Positions 15,911 to 23,716 of a stretch of 27,903 nucleotides of DNA are shown in pieces; the stretch's first letter is position 1; each line of letters starts with the position of its first letter. The notes beneath the pieces are model-generated. The model was not told where the DNA came from and made no database searches. It saw only the letters and a program-made list of their open reading frames with translations. A program made the translations under genes and the position numbers. The stretch covers positions 1 to 27,903 of the forward strand of contig CACAUH010000011.1 in the NCBI GenBank assembly GCA_902535565.1, read 5' to 3'. The DNA is from an uncultured Bacteroidota bacterium (lineage in GTDB: Bacteria; Bacteroidota; Bacteroidia; Flavobacteriales; UA16).

Positions 15911-16657
15911 ATGGGAACGAAGGTCAAGACCATTCTGATTTCACAACCCAAGCCGTCAACTGAACGGTCGCCTTACTTTGATTTGGCCGCGAAGCAAAAG
16001 TTGAAGATTGATTTTCGCAGCTTCATTCATGTAGAGGGCGTGAGCGGACAAACGTTCAGGCAGGAGCGAATTGACTTGGGAGAACACGGCAGCGTCATTT
16101 TTACCTCTCGGAATGCAGTAGATCACTACTTCCGCATGGCAGGCGAGTTGAGACACGAAGTGGCGGATTCCACGAAGTACTTCTGTATCAGCGAATCCAC
16201 AGCGCATTATCTTCAGAAGTACATCGTCTACAGGAAGCGCAAGATTTTCCATGGGCAGCTCCGGTTTTCCGAGCTCATGACTTACATCAAGAAGCACAAG
16301 AAGGAAAAGTTCTTGCTTCCATGCGCGGACATTCTCAAGGCGAGCATTCCAGAGACATTGGAAGAACAGGGCATCGATTTCACAAAGGCAGTGATGTACA
16401 AGACTGTGTGCAGCGATCTGTCCGACCTGTCAGATGTGAAATACGACATGCTTGTCTTCTTCTCGCCCTCGGGAATCGAGAGCCTGTTCAAAAACTTTCC
16501 GGACTTCGAGCAAGGGCAGACCAAAATCGCCGTCTTCGGTCCAACCACCCGAAAGGCTGCGGAAAGCCACAATCTTCGGATTGACGTGTCTGCGCCGAAC
16601 CCGAAGGCTCCTTCGATGAGCATGGCCATCGAGAACCACATACTCGGCAAGGACTGA
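15911..16657 (+). CDS. hemD: Uroporphyrinogen-III synthase
   Basis: 248 residues from ATG 15911. HemD closes and inverts hydroxymethylbilane to uroporphyrinogen III in haem biosynthesis. The family is poorly conserved, but the two-domain layout is visible: ILISQPKPS at the start, VIFTSRNAVDHYF (SRNAV motif), a FLLPCADI strand turning to the second domain, the YKTV linker, and VFFSPSGIESLFKNFP followed by IAVFGPTTRKAAESHNL. The C-terminal APNPKAPSMSMAIENHI is typical for Bacteroidota HemD. A longer frame starting at 15674 overlaps the DUF4271 gene and is rejected. It is followed 26 bases later by rnpA. Confidence 0.92.
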   Translation: MGTKVKTILISQPKPSTERSPYFDLAAKQKLKIDFRSFIHVEGVSGQTFRQERIDLGEHGSVIFTSRNAVDHYFRMAGELRHEVADSTKYFCISESTAHYLQKYIVYRKRKIFHGQLRFSELMTYIKKHKKEKFLLPCADILKASIPETLEEQGIDFTKAVMYKTVCSDLSDLSDVKYDMLVFFSPSGIESLFKNFPDFEQGQTKIAVFGPTTRKAAESHNLRIDVSAPNPKAPSMSMAIENHILGKD

Positions 16658-16683
16658 ACGCTCTGGAGTCTCAAAATTCCCAG

Positions 16684-17070
16684 TTGGACCGCGGTCAGGC
16701 CCGGGAGCGCAGCCTGAAGCGAAAAGTGGTCATGGACCGTGTCTTTGCAGAGGGCCACACTGCAAAGGCATTTCCTCTTATTTCTCGTTTTGTAGGCGTC
16801 ACTAAAGACGGTCCTGCCCCAACCCGGATTGCCTTCACGGTATCCAAGAGGCGTTTTCGAAAGGCTGTCGATCGCAACCGAATTAAGCGCCTGATGCGTG
16901 AAAGTTGGCGGAATGGGCGTTCCGTGTTTGAAGAATCCATTCCGGAGCGTGACCAGTGTGCTGTGGTGCTCATCTTTGTAGGCAGTGAAATTCCGACTCA
17001 AGAGGGCATGGACCGGGCGATGAACCGGCTGCTCTCAAAGATGAATGAAGCCCTTTCCGACCCCGAATGA
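16684..17070 (+). CDS. rnpA: Ribonuclease P protein component
   Basis: 128 residues. RnpA binds the RNase P RNA and helps it remove 5' leaders from pre-tRNAs. The core signature RRFRKAVDRNRIKRLMRESWR is present, with the preceding IAFTVSK and the N-terminal LKRKVVMDRVFAEGHTAKAFPL. The only suitable start that keeps this N-terminal part is TTG at 16684; the first in-frame ATG (16732) would remove the segment before the F/P-rich strand. The stop overlaps the ATG of the S41 peptidase gene (ATGA). The hemD-rnpA-S41 order is common in Bacteroidota. Confidence 0.93.
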   Translation: MDRGQARERSLKRKVVMDRVFAEGHTAKAFPLISRFVGVTKDGPAPTRIAFTVSKRRFRKAVDRNRIKRLMRESWRNGRSVFEESIPERDQCAVVLIFVGSEIPTQEGMDRAMNRLLSKMNEALSDPE

Positions 17071-18770
17071 ATCGATACCGCTTGTCCCGCAAATTCACTG
17101 TCCTTGCTGCCCTCGCCCTCGCTGTGATCGGCATCCGGGCGGCCTTGCCTTCTGGAACCTATTTCGAGGTGACCAAACACCTTGAAATTCTCACTTCGGT
17201 ATTTCGCGGTGTGCATGAGTTTTACGTGGAGGATCCCGAGCCTGGCACCTTGATGGGTGTCGCTATTAATGCGATGTTGGAGGAGCTCGACCCATACACC
17301 GTGTATTACCCTGAGTCGCGCATTGAAGACATCCGCTTCATGAATACGGGCGAATACGGGGGAATAGGAGCCCTAGTCCAGCCCATAGATGGCCAGATGA
17401 CCATCATCGAGGTATACGATGGATACCCGGCGTATGAAGCGGGTATGATGCCTGGCGACATCGTGCTTGATGTTGACGGAAGGGCCGTGGAGCCGACCAT
17501 GGATGTCGAGGCTGTTTCGGATCTGTTGCAGGGGGAATCAGGCAGTGCCGTGAACATCGCCGTTGAGCGTCCATATGGTGGAGGTCGGCTTGAATTCGAG
17601 GTGGAGAGGGCCAAAGTGCGCATTCCGGCGGTGCCATACTCTGGTATGCTCGATGACCGCACGGGCTATATCTATTTGTCCAAGTTCACCAGGGGTTCCG
17701 CGGGTGAGGTTCGAAAGGCACTGATGGCGTTGAGGGATTCTGCAGGGATGGAGCAGTTGGTGTTGGACCTGCGAGGAAATGGAGGCGGTCTGCTTAATGA
17801 GAGCGTGAGCATTGTGAATTTGTTTGTCCCAAAGGGCACAGAAATCGTGTCCACAAAGGGAAAAAGCGAGAAGTGGAACAAATCCTACGTCGCCCTTGGT
17901 CGCGCTACAGCGCCTGACTTGCCGCTTGTTGTGCTTATTGATGGTCAGTCTGCAAGTGCCTCGGAAATCGTCAGCGGCACACTGCAGGATCTAGACAGGG
18001 CAGTGGTTGTCGGCATGGAGAGTTTTGGAAAGGGCTTGGTCCAGCAGACAAAAGACATGGCCTTCAACACCCGCCTCAAGGTGACCGTAGCCAAATACTA
18101 CACGGCCAGCGGACGTTGCATACAGCGTCTAGATTACGGAGGGGAGCGAGATGCCGAAGGCAAAGCCCTTGCCCTGTCAGATTCTTTGCTTCGGACCTTC
18201 CATACCATCAGTGGACGTCCCGTTTTGGAAGGCCGGGGCATACAGCCCGACATCGAGGTCGAGACCCCGTTTATGTCCACCCTGCTCCAGCGTCTTCTCG
18301 ACAATCACGCGGTGTTCGATTACGCCACATCCGTGGCCTCTCACCTAGACAGTGCGGATGTTCCCGATCCGGTTTCCTATGCGCTCAGTCCTGATGATTG
18401 GACGGCACTAGAAGCTCATCTTCAAGACAAGGGTTTCACCTACACGACCGAGAGTATGGCGGTTTTAGAGGACCTCAAAGAGGTGGTGGACATTGAGCAA
18501 TATCAAGGGGTTTCCTCGGATGCTATGAATGCATTGGAAGCAGTATTGAAGCCCGACCTTGGCCGCGATTTGAGCCTGTTTGAAGTGGAAATTCGTCAGG
18601 CCATCGAAGAAGAGGTGGTTTTGCGCTTCCATTTGGCCGCGGGGATGGTGGAGCGCAGCCTGACGAAGGATCCAACGGTGCTGAGGGCCCTAGACGTCTT
18701 CGGAGAGGAGCTGGTCTCCATTATCGGCGATGGGAGTGAAACCAGTCCCGAAACGCTTGATAAGCGCTGA
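17067..18770 (+). CDS. S41-family C-terminal processing peptidase
   Basis: 567 residues. A signal-anchor/signal peptide (about 8-26) puts the enzyme in the periplasm. An N-terminal helical part contains MLEELDPYT, then a PDZ domain (about 95-175, YGGIGALVQ...YEAGMMPGDIVLDVDG), then the protease core with YIYLSKFTRGSA, LVLDLRGNGGGLL, the catalytic serine in SASASE (295-300) and lysine K322 in SFGKG. This is the Ser-Lys dyad of CtpA/Prc. A C-terminal helical region (about 400-567) is as in Bacteroidota homologues. It degrades or trims periplasmic proteins. The start overlaps rnpA; its TGA overlaps the ATG of the next gene (TGATG). Confidence 0.95.
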   Translation: MNRYRLSRKFTVLAALALAVIGIRAALPSGTYFEVTKHLEILTSVFRGVHEFYVEDPEPGTLMGVAINAMLEELDPYTVYYPESRIEDIRFMNTGEYGGIGALVQPIDGQMTIIEVYDGYPAYEAGMMPGDIVLDVDGRAVEPTMDVEAVSDLLQGESGSAVNIAVERPYGGGRLEFEVERAKVRIPAVPYSGMLDDRTGYIYLSKFTRGSAGEVRKALMALRDSAGMEQLVLDLRGNGGGLLNESVSIVNLFVPKGTEIVSTKGKSEKWNKSYVALGRATAPDLPLVVLIDGQSASASEIVSGTLQDLDRAVVVGMESFGKGLVQQTKDMAFNTRLKVTVAKYYTASGRCIQRLDYGGERDAEGKALALSDSLLRTFHTISGRPVLEGRGIQPDIEVETPFMSTLLQRLLDNHAVFDYATSVASHLDSADVPDPVSYALSPDDWTALEAHLQDKGFTYTTESMAVLEDLKEVVDIEQYQGVSSDAMNALEAVLKPDLGRDLSLFEVEIRQAIEEEVVLRFHLAAGMVERSLTKDPTVLRALDVFGEELVSIIGDGSETSPETLDKR

Positions 18771-20293
18771 TGGAGTCTTCTTCGGTCAGGGACAGGCTTT
18801 GGACGGCGGCGTGGTGTGCCGTGGCCCTCGCCTTTCCTTGGTCGAATGCGTTCATGAGCATTGCGACTGGAATCCTTGGTCTTGTCGCGGTCATCGAATG
18901 GGCAAAGCCAATTTACCGCGCACCTGAGCGCCGATATTCTGTGTGGTCTGGCTGGGCCTTGGTTGGGGTGGTATTGTTCTCAGCACTTTCTTCTGCTTGG
19001 AGCAGGGATTCATGGATGGCCTTCGACGATGCCCGAATCAAGTTGCCCCTCCTTGTGGGAGGGCTGGCCTTGCTATCGGGGCGGGGCGGGGCGGTCCTTC
19101 CCCACTACGCGAGTCGGGTCATTTTGAAGTGCGCTGTGGTGAGCGCCGGCATGGCCACACTCTCCCTCGTGTTTGTGGACGCGCTCGACGGCGCTCCTTA
19201 TGGAGGTCGCCAAGCTTCTCGTTTCATTTCACATATCCGGTTTGGACTGTGGTGGGCTGTTTTGTTGCCATGGGCATCGAGATGGTTGTCCAGAACGGAA
19301 GCCCTCATTGTCCTTGGATTGGCGATGTTGACGTGGTTTTGGACTGAAAGCCTCAGTGGGTTTCTCTGCGGATTGTGGACTGCGGGATTGTGGGCCCCGA
19401 TGCTGTGGAAGGGGAAGGCGAATCGGGCACCCAATTGGCCAGAGCCAAAAACAGCCTTGCTCAGATTGATTGCTGCAAGTGCCCTCATTGCAGCGGCCGG
19501 TTTTGCCTTGCGGTCGGCGTTGCCGTCCGAATATCCCCGAGCGGAATCATTGCCTAAGTTGACCGCAGACGGATCGGAATATGTGCACTACCTCCAACGT
19601 CGCGTCACAGAAAACGGACACTTCGTGTGGACTGAAATCGCTTGGGGAGAGTTGGCGGAGTCTTGGACAGAGCGCCACAAAATTCCTTTTGAAGAGGTCA
19701 AAGGGCGGTTGATTCGGTTTTTGGCATCAAAGGGGCTAACCAAGGACCGAACCGGGGTGCGGGCCCTTTCAAAAGCAGAGGTGCAGGCAGTGGCGGAGGG
19801 CGCCACATCTGTTGTGGAGTGGAAAGGGCTGGGGTGGAAGAAGCGTTGGAACCGAATGCAGTTCAATTGGGGTCAATGGCTCGACGGAGAGCGGACCGGG
19901 AATGCAAGCGTGTTGGCCAGATCCGTGTACCAAGGGGCCGCTTGGGATGCAATAGTCAACTTGCCTCTAACCGCTCACGTGTTCGGCTTGGGTTCCGGTG
20001 GATCCAAAAGTGCCATGCGTTCAGCTTATGACCGGGGTTTCCCCGATTGGCCGCAACACATGCGTCACCGGCCACACAACCAATGGTTGAGCATGTGGTT
20101 GCAGTTGGGGTGGTTGGGTCTCATTTTGGTTGTCGCTTCCTGTTGGTCGGCCCTCCACTGTCCTTGGGGCATACCGGGCGTTGCCATCTTGTGGATGTCC
20201 TTTGTTTTTGAGGACACATTAGAGACCCAAGCCGGGGTGACACTGGCAATTTGGATTTTGGCCTTGTCGGCCCTTATTCCTTCAGATCGGTAG
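18770..20293 (+). CDS. O-antigen ligase/polymerase-like membrane protein (Wzy/WaaL family)
   Basis: 507 residues with about ten membrane helices and one large loop (about 245-420). The loop has the sequence style of Bacteroidota O-antigen ligases (RLIRFLASKGLTKDRTGVRAL). Close to the end, RPHNQWLSMWLQLGWLGLIL (around 434-453) matches the HNxWLxxxxxxGxxG signature of PF04932-type ligases and polymerases. Such enzymes move undecaprenyl-linked glycan onto lipid A core, or polymerise it, on the periplasmic side of the inner membrane. The one-base TGATG overlap with the peptidase gene suggests coupling. The 3' end overlaps the convergent GT9 gene by 20 bases, and together with GT2/GT9 it suggests a lipopolysaccharide function. 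Confidence 0.82.
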   Translation: MESSSVRDRLWTAAWCAVALAFPWSNAFMSIATGILGLVAVIEWAKPIYRAPERRYSVWSGWALVGVVLFSALSSAWSRDSWMAFDDARIKLPLLVGGLALLSGRGGAVLPHYASRVILKCAVVSAGMATLSLVFVDALDGAPYGGRQASRFISHIRFGLWWAVLLPWASRWLSRTEALIVLGLAMLTWFWTESLSGFLCGLWTAGLWAPMLWKGKANRAPNWPEPKTALLRLIAASALIAAAGFALRSALPSEYPRAESLPKLTADGSEYVHYLQRRVTENGHFVWTEIAWGELAESWTERHKIPFEEVKGRLIRFLASKGLTKDRTGVRALSKAEVQAVAEGATSVVEWKGLGWKKRWNRMQFNWGQWLDGERTGNASVLARSVYQGAAWDAIVNLPLTAHVFGLGSGGSKSAMRSAYDRGFPDWPQHMRHRPHNQWLSMWLQLGWLGLILVVASCWSALHCPWGIPGVAILWMSFVFEDTLETQAGVTLAIWILALSALIPSDR

Positions 20294-21266
20294 TATCGAG
20301 GAGCTGGATGCAAGCCGCCAGCACGTCCTCCACAGAGAGTTCCAGTTGGCCTGAATTTGTTTGAGTTTCGGAAATGCAGATGTGCACAGAGGGCCCAAGT
20401 GGCGCCCATCGCCTGGGCCATTCCGGTGCGTGCTTTCCATAAAGGCCTATGCACGGTGTTCCCAGTGCAGCTGCGGTATGCAACGGGCCTGTACTTGACG
20501 CAACCACCAATGCCGATTGGGATTGCAGGGCCATCAGTTCTTGGAGGTCCAATTGGCCAAACAGGTCCATCACCTTTGGGTGCTGCGAAAGGTGGGGGCG
20601 AAATGATGCGCGCTCTTGCTTTGTCCCAGTCAACCCGACCGTGTGACCAATCTCAGCCAGCCTGACGGCCAACTCTTCAAACCGATCAGGTGGCCAGTTT
20701 CCCGCGCTTCCATTTGAGCCGGGGTGAAGAAGGATGGGGCGGGCACCCATTTGGGCCTTCAAGGGAAAGGCGGGTCCCTGCAAAACAGGCGCAGTCAGAC
20801 TGGTTTGTCTTCGAAATGTTTCATCGGAATCCACACCCAAGGAAAGAAGAAGGCGGAGCCCATGCCACGCTTCATGTCCACCCGAGGCCTTTCTGCTGTC
20901 CCAACACCAAATGTTCGCATGCCGAATGCCTGCCCATCGCCTTCCGCTGGCAATTCGTCTCGGGATACCAGCCCGGGCTGCAGCCCGCATCACGGATGAA
21001 TCGGGGAAGGCGTGAACCACGACATCATAGCGGCCCTGTCGCATCGCCTCCATTCCTGTCTTTTTTGGGTCGTCTGCCATTGCAGAGGTCCATTCTAGAA
21101 CGCGATTTACCCCCTTTGCTTGGCGAGCCACAGGTGCCACATAGTTTCGGACGAGCAGGTCAACTTCCACGCTTGGAAATCGGTCTTTCAATGCGCGGAC
21201 CATGGGAAGGGTTACGACGAGGTCCCCGATAGCATCCGTGCGGGCAATGAGCACTCTGGAAGGCAC
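20274..21266 (-). CDS. Glycosyltransferase family 9 (heptosyltransferase-like)
   Basis: 330 residues from GTG 21266. The GT9 pattern is clear: VLIARTDAIGDLVVTLP at the N-terminus, a first Rossmann-like half with DVVVHAFPDSSVMRAA, then PILLHPGSNGSAGNWPPDRF, GLTGTKQE, VVASSTGPLHTAAALGTPCIGLYG in the nucleotide-sugar-binding half. GT9 enzymes add heptose or related sugars to lipopolysaccharide core. The start is uncertain: ATG 21329 or 21305 in frame would add residues translated from the G10 tract and overlap GT2. The GTG fits the normal length of the family best. If the tract had nine G residues, GT2 would read straight into this protein. Confidence 0.88.
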   Translation of the reverse strand: MPSRVLIARTDAIGDLVVTLPMVRALKDRFPSVEVDLLVRNYVAPVARQAKGVNRVLEWTSAMADDPKKTGMEAMRQGRYDVVVHAFPDSSVMRAAARAGIPRRIASGRRWAGIRHANIWCWDSRKASGGHEAWHGLRLLLSLGVDSDETFRRQTSLTAPVLQGPAFPLKAQMGARPILLHPGSNGSAGNWPPDRFEELAVRLAEIGHTVGLTGTKQERASFRPHLSQHPKVMDLFGQLDLQELMALQSQSALVVASSTGPLHTAAALGTPCIGLYGKHAPEWPRRWAPLGPSVHICISETQTNSGQLELSVEDVLAACIQLLDTTDLKE

Positions 21267-22038
21267 GGCGCCCCCCCCCCGCTTGGAGCATCCGCAGGCG
21301 CGCATGCTTCCTCCATGTGGCCCATGCACTCCGCCGCGAAATTGTCCATCCTGTTCGCCCGTCCAGAAAGCCCCGTTTGATCACAAAGGACTTGAGCCAT
21401 TGCGCGGCCACCTTCATCAGGGCAAGCCCAAGTGTAGAGCGGTTCCTCCGTTTGAGCTGGTCTTCTGCCCAGACCTTGCCAAACCGTTCAATCTGTTGCA
21501 GGTGGTCTGAGGCGTATGGGTAGCTGTGGTGCTCAATGTGTCCAGCGATTCTGGTTACACTGAAAGGGGCCTCGAAGGTCAAACGCTCGTGGATGGCACC
21601 TTCCCATTGCGCTGACCCAGAAGGCCAAAGCCGAACTTTCCAATCGGGATGCCATCCACTGTGACGCACCCAGTTTCCACAATAGCGGGTCAGTCGGTTG
21701 ATTTCTGCAGCCCTCCATTCCCCATTTTCGTTTTGAACTGGACCCGAAATGTGACGTCTGATGGCGTCTTTTGATTTGGCTGTGAGCGCCTCGTCGGCAT
21801 CCAAACTGAGGGTCCATTCACCTAATGCAGCTTGATTGGCGTGGTTCTTTGTGGCAGACCAACCTTGCCATTTGCAGGGGTATACACGCGCACCATGGGC
21901 CTTTGCAATGGCTACAGTTCCATCCGTACTGCCCGAATCGAATACCACAACATCATCGGCCAATCCAGAGAGGGAATTCAACAGACGGGGAAGGTTGTCG
22001 GCCTCGTTGAGCGTGATGACAACCACGCTGAGTCGCAC
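21160..22038 (-). CDS. Glycosyltransferase family 2 (WaaE/KdtX-like), frame affected by G10 tract
   Basis: 292 residues from GTG 22038, chosen because MRLSVVVITLNE is the standard GT2 N-terminus; ATG 22218 would overlap the divergent purD start by 44 bases. Features are VVFDSGSTDG (31-40), the DADE metal motif (80-83), W-E-G-A-I-H-E-R near 165 and the C-terminal KRGFLDGRTGWTI segment of the WaaE/KdtX-like transferases that modify lipopolysaccharide core. Family members normally end soon after this segment. Here the frame continues through ten G residues and about 37 further residues with no family character, antisense-like in appearance, which overlap the GT9 start. The true C-terminus is therefore doubtful. 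Confidence 0.85.
   Translation of the reverse strand: MRLSVVVITLNEADNLPRLLNSLSGLADDVVVFDSGSTDGTVAIAKAHGARVYPCKWQGWSATKNHANQAALGEWTLSLDADEALTAKSKDAIRRHISGPVQNENGEWRAAEINRLTRYCGNWVRHSGWHPDWKVRLWPSGSAQWEGAIHERLTFEAPFSVTRIAGHIEHHSYPYASDHLQQIERFGKVWAEDQLKRRNRSTLGLALMKVAAQWLKSFVIKRGFLDGRTGWTISRRSAWATWRKHARLRMLQAGGGRRAFQSAHCPHGCYRGPRRNPSHGPRIERPISKRGS
21271..21280. repeat. Homopolymer C10 (G10 on the coding strand) at the GT2/GT9 junction
   Basis: Ten consecutive C on the plus strand. On the coding strand, G10 gives the GT2 frame ending at 21160; G9 would fuse GT2 to GT9 in frame; G11 would end GT2 shortly after, at a TAA near 21212. Runs of this length are prone to slippage during replication and to sequencing error. 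It is the longest homopolymer I noticed in the window. Confidence 0.95.
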
Positions 22039-22159
22039 CTTTTGGGTGGAGGTTGTGGGGGTCGGATGAGGTTCCAATGCGCTTGTGTTGAGGCCCGGAT
22101 TGGTGAGGAATGGCCATGCTCTGTTGAAAACATAGACGCCGCCGGTACCGCGGCGAAGG

Positions 22160-22167
22160 TAGTTTTG
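22160..22167 (+). promoter_or_regulatory. Candidate -7 promoter box for purD
   Basis: TAGTTTTG is a full match to TAnnTTTG and ends seven bases before the purD ATG. No -33 TTTG was found at the usual spacing. On the other strand TACCTTCG at 22161-22154 could serve the divergent GT2 gene. Confidence 0.45.
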
Positions 22168-22174
22168 AGGCGCT

Positions 22175-23455
22175 ATGCGTGTATTGATACTTGGATCCGG
22201 TGGTCGGGAACACGCCATCGGGTGGAAAATTTCCAGCAGTTCCCTCCTTGAGGAACTTCAGTTCGGACCGGGAAACGCGGGCACGGCAGCCCTCGGCGTC
22301 AACGTTGATTTGGACCCACTTGATTTTGATGCTGTGGAAGCCCATGTCAGGGAGCAGGATATTCACATGGTCATCGTCGGGCCAGAAGCCCCGCTCGCAG
22401 CTGGCATTGTTGACCATTTTGCCAAGGCCAAAGGGCTCGAGTCTTTGGCGGTTATAGGACCTGGAAAGGAGGGTGCACAACTCGAGAGCAGCAAGAAGTT
22501 CGCCAAGGATTTCATGAGTCGACACCGCGTCCCCACTGCGAAGTTCAAGGCCTTTTCAAAGGGTCAGACCCGCGATGCACTTGCGTTCCTCAAGACGATG
22601 AAGGCTCCCTATGTGGTCAAGGCCAGTGGCTTGGCCGCTGGCAAGGGGGTGGTCGTTACAGAAGACCTCAAGGAGGCAGAGAATACGGTGAGAAGCATGC
22701 TCAAGGGAGAGGCTTTCGGAGCAGCGGGAAAGGAGGTGGTCATTGAGGAATTCCTCAAGGGTGTGGAAGTCTCCATGTTCGCTGTGACCGACGGAGAGGC
22801 TTGGCGGCTGCTTCCCTCAGCCATGGACTACAAGCGGATAGGTGAGGGCAACACGGGCCCAAATACAGGCGGAATGGGGGCCGTCAGCCCCGTTCCCCAC
22901 GTCACCCCGGAGTTCATGGAAAAGGTCAAGAACCAAGTGGTGATTCCCACCATCCGGGGGATTCAAAGGGACGGAATTCCCTACAAGGGATTCTTGTTTT
23001 TTGGCCTCATGAAAGTCCAAGGAGATCCCTACGTCATCGAATACAACTGCCGTCTTGGAGACCCGGAGACCCAGGTCATCTTGCCCCTGCTCGAAACGGA
23101 TCTTTTGCACCTGATGGACGGCCTGTCCAATGGTCTTTTGTCCGAGATTGGTGTCTCCCTTTCAGCCAAGGCCGCGGCCACTGTGACCCTCGCGAGTCAG
23201 GGATATCCCGGGCAATATCCCAAGGGCGTTTCCATAGGGCTTCCAGGACCTTCGGATATAGATGAAGCCCAGTTGCTTTTCCATGCGGGCACAGGAGAAG
23301 ATGGGGACAGTGTTGTCACCAATGGGGGGCGTGTTCTGGGTTGTGTTGGCCTTGACGCCGAACTGGAGAACGCGGTCAAAAAAGCCTATGCCCTGGCGGA
23401 CAAGGTGGAATATGAAGGAAAAACCCTTCGCACCGACATTGGCACCGTGGGGTGA
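22175..23455 (+). CDS. purD: Phosphoribosylamine-glycine ligase
   Basis: 426 residues, the normal length. PurD joins glycine to phosphoribosylamine with ATP, the second step of purine biosynthesis. Seen: N-terminal MRVLILGSGGREHAIGW, GPEAPL, the ATP-grasp fold with PYVVKASGLAAGKGVVV, the signature RIGEGNTGPNTGGMGA, and the metal/ATP-binding segment EYNCRLGDPETQ. The C-terminal domain continues to LRTDIGTVG. The ATG is certain from the family N-terminus. Only 33 bases separate its stop from the convergent small membrane protein. Confidence 0.97.
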   Translation: MRVLILGSGGREHAIGWKISSSSLLEELQFGPGNAGTAALGVNVDLDPLDFDAVEAHVREQDIHMVIVGPEAPLAAGIVDHFAKAKGLESLAVIGPGKEGAQLESSKKFAKDFMSRHRVPTAKFKAFSKGQTRDALAFLKTMKAPYVVKASGLAAGKGVVVTEDLKEAENTVRSMLKGEAFGAAGKEVVIEEFLKGVEVSMFAVTDGEAWRLLPSAMDYKRIGEGNTGPNTGGMGAVSPVPHVTPEFMEKVKNQVVIPTIRGIQRDGIPYKGFLFFGLMKVQGDPYVIEYNCRLGDPETQVILPLLETDLLHLMDGLSNGLLSEIGVSLSAKAAATVTLASQGYPGQYPKGVSIGLPGPSDIDEAQLLFHAGTGEDGDSVVTNGGRVLGCVGLDAELENAVKKAYALADKVEYEGKTLRTDIGTVG

Positions 23456-23488
23456 TTTTAGAGCCGCCTTTTTTATTTGTGTCGGGCG

Positions 23489-23677
23489 TCAGATGATGTC
23501 GCCGTTCTGGCGGGCCTGTTCGGTATACTGGCGCTGTTTCCGGAGCCAAAAAACCAAGCCGCACAGGCCCAGGACAATGACACCAAGATTGAAAGGGACA
23601 AGAATCGGGACCAAAAGGGTTTCGAATGTCCACTCAACGAATTTCCCAATGGGGGTGATGACGTCTTGGAGGTTCAT
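23489..23677 (-). CDS. Small membrane protein, DUF6341-like
   Basis: 62 residues from ATG 23677 (a TTG two codons earlier is less likely). The sequence MNLQDVITPIGKFVEWTFE, one membrane helix (about 28-46, with VIVLGLCGLVFWL), and a basic tail RKQRQYTEQARQNGD match a short conserved protein that I associate with DUF6341 in Flavobacteriia, usually located beside purD and a DUF6427 gene, as here. No function is known to me. TATTTTTG (23703-23696 on this strand), a full TAnnTTTG match, lies 18 bases upstream and is a likely promoter box. Too short to identify by motif alone. Confidence 0.75.
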   Translation of the reverse strand: MNLQDVITPIGKFVEWTFETLLVPILVPFNLGVIVLGLCGLVFWLRKQRQYTEQARQNGDII

Positions 23678-23695
23678 TGTCAAGGTTTACTGAAA

Positions 23696-23703
23696 CAAAA
23701 ATA
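23696..23703 (-). promoter_or_regulatory. Candidate -7 promoter box for the small membrane protein
   Basis: The minus strand reads TATTTTTG, an exact match to TAnnTTTG, 18 bases before the ATG at 23677. On the opposite strand CACCTTTG, one mismatch from the pattern, ends three bases before the ATG at 23717. Confidence 0.4.
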
Positions 23704-23716
23704 GTCACCTTTGGCC

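Noticed and set aside
20690..21232. 180-codon plus-strand frame opposite GT9
   Set aside because: Antisense to a clear GT9 glycosyltransferase, with no coding character of its own.
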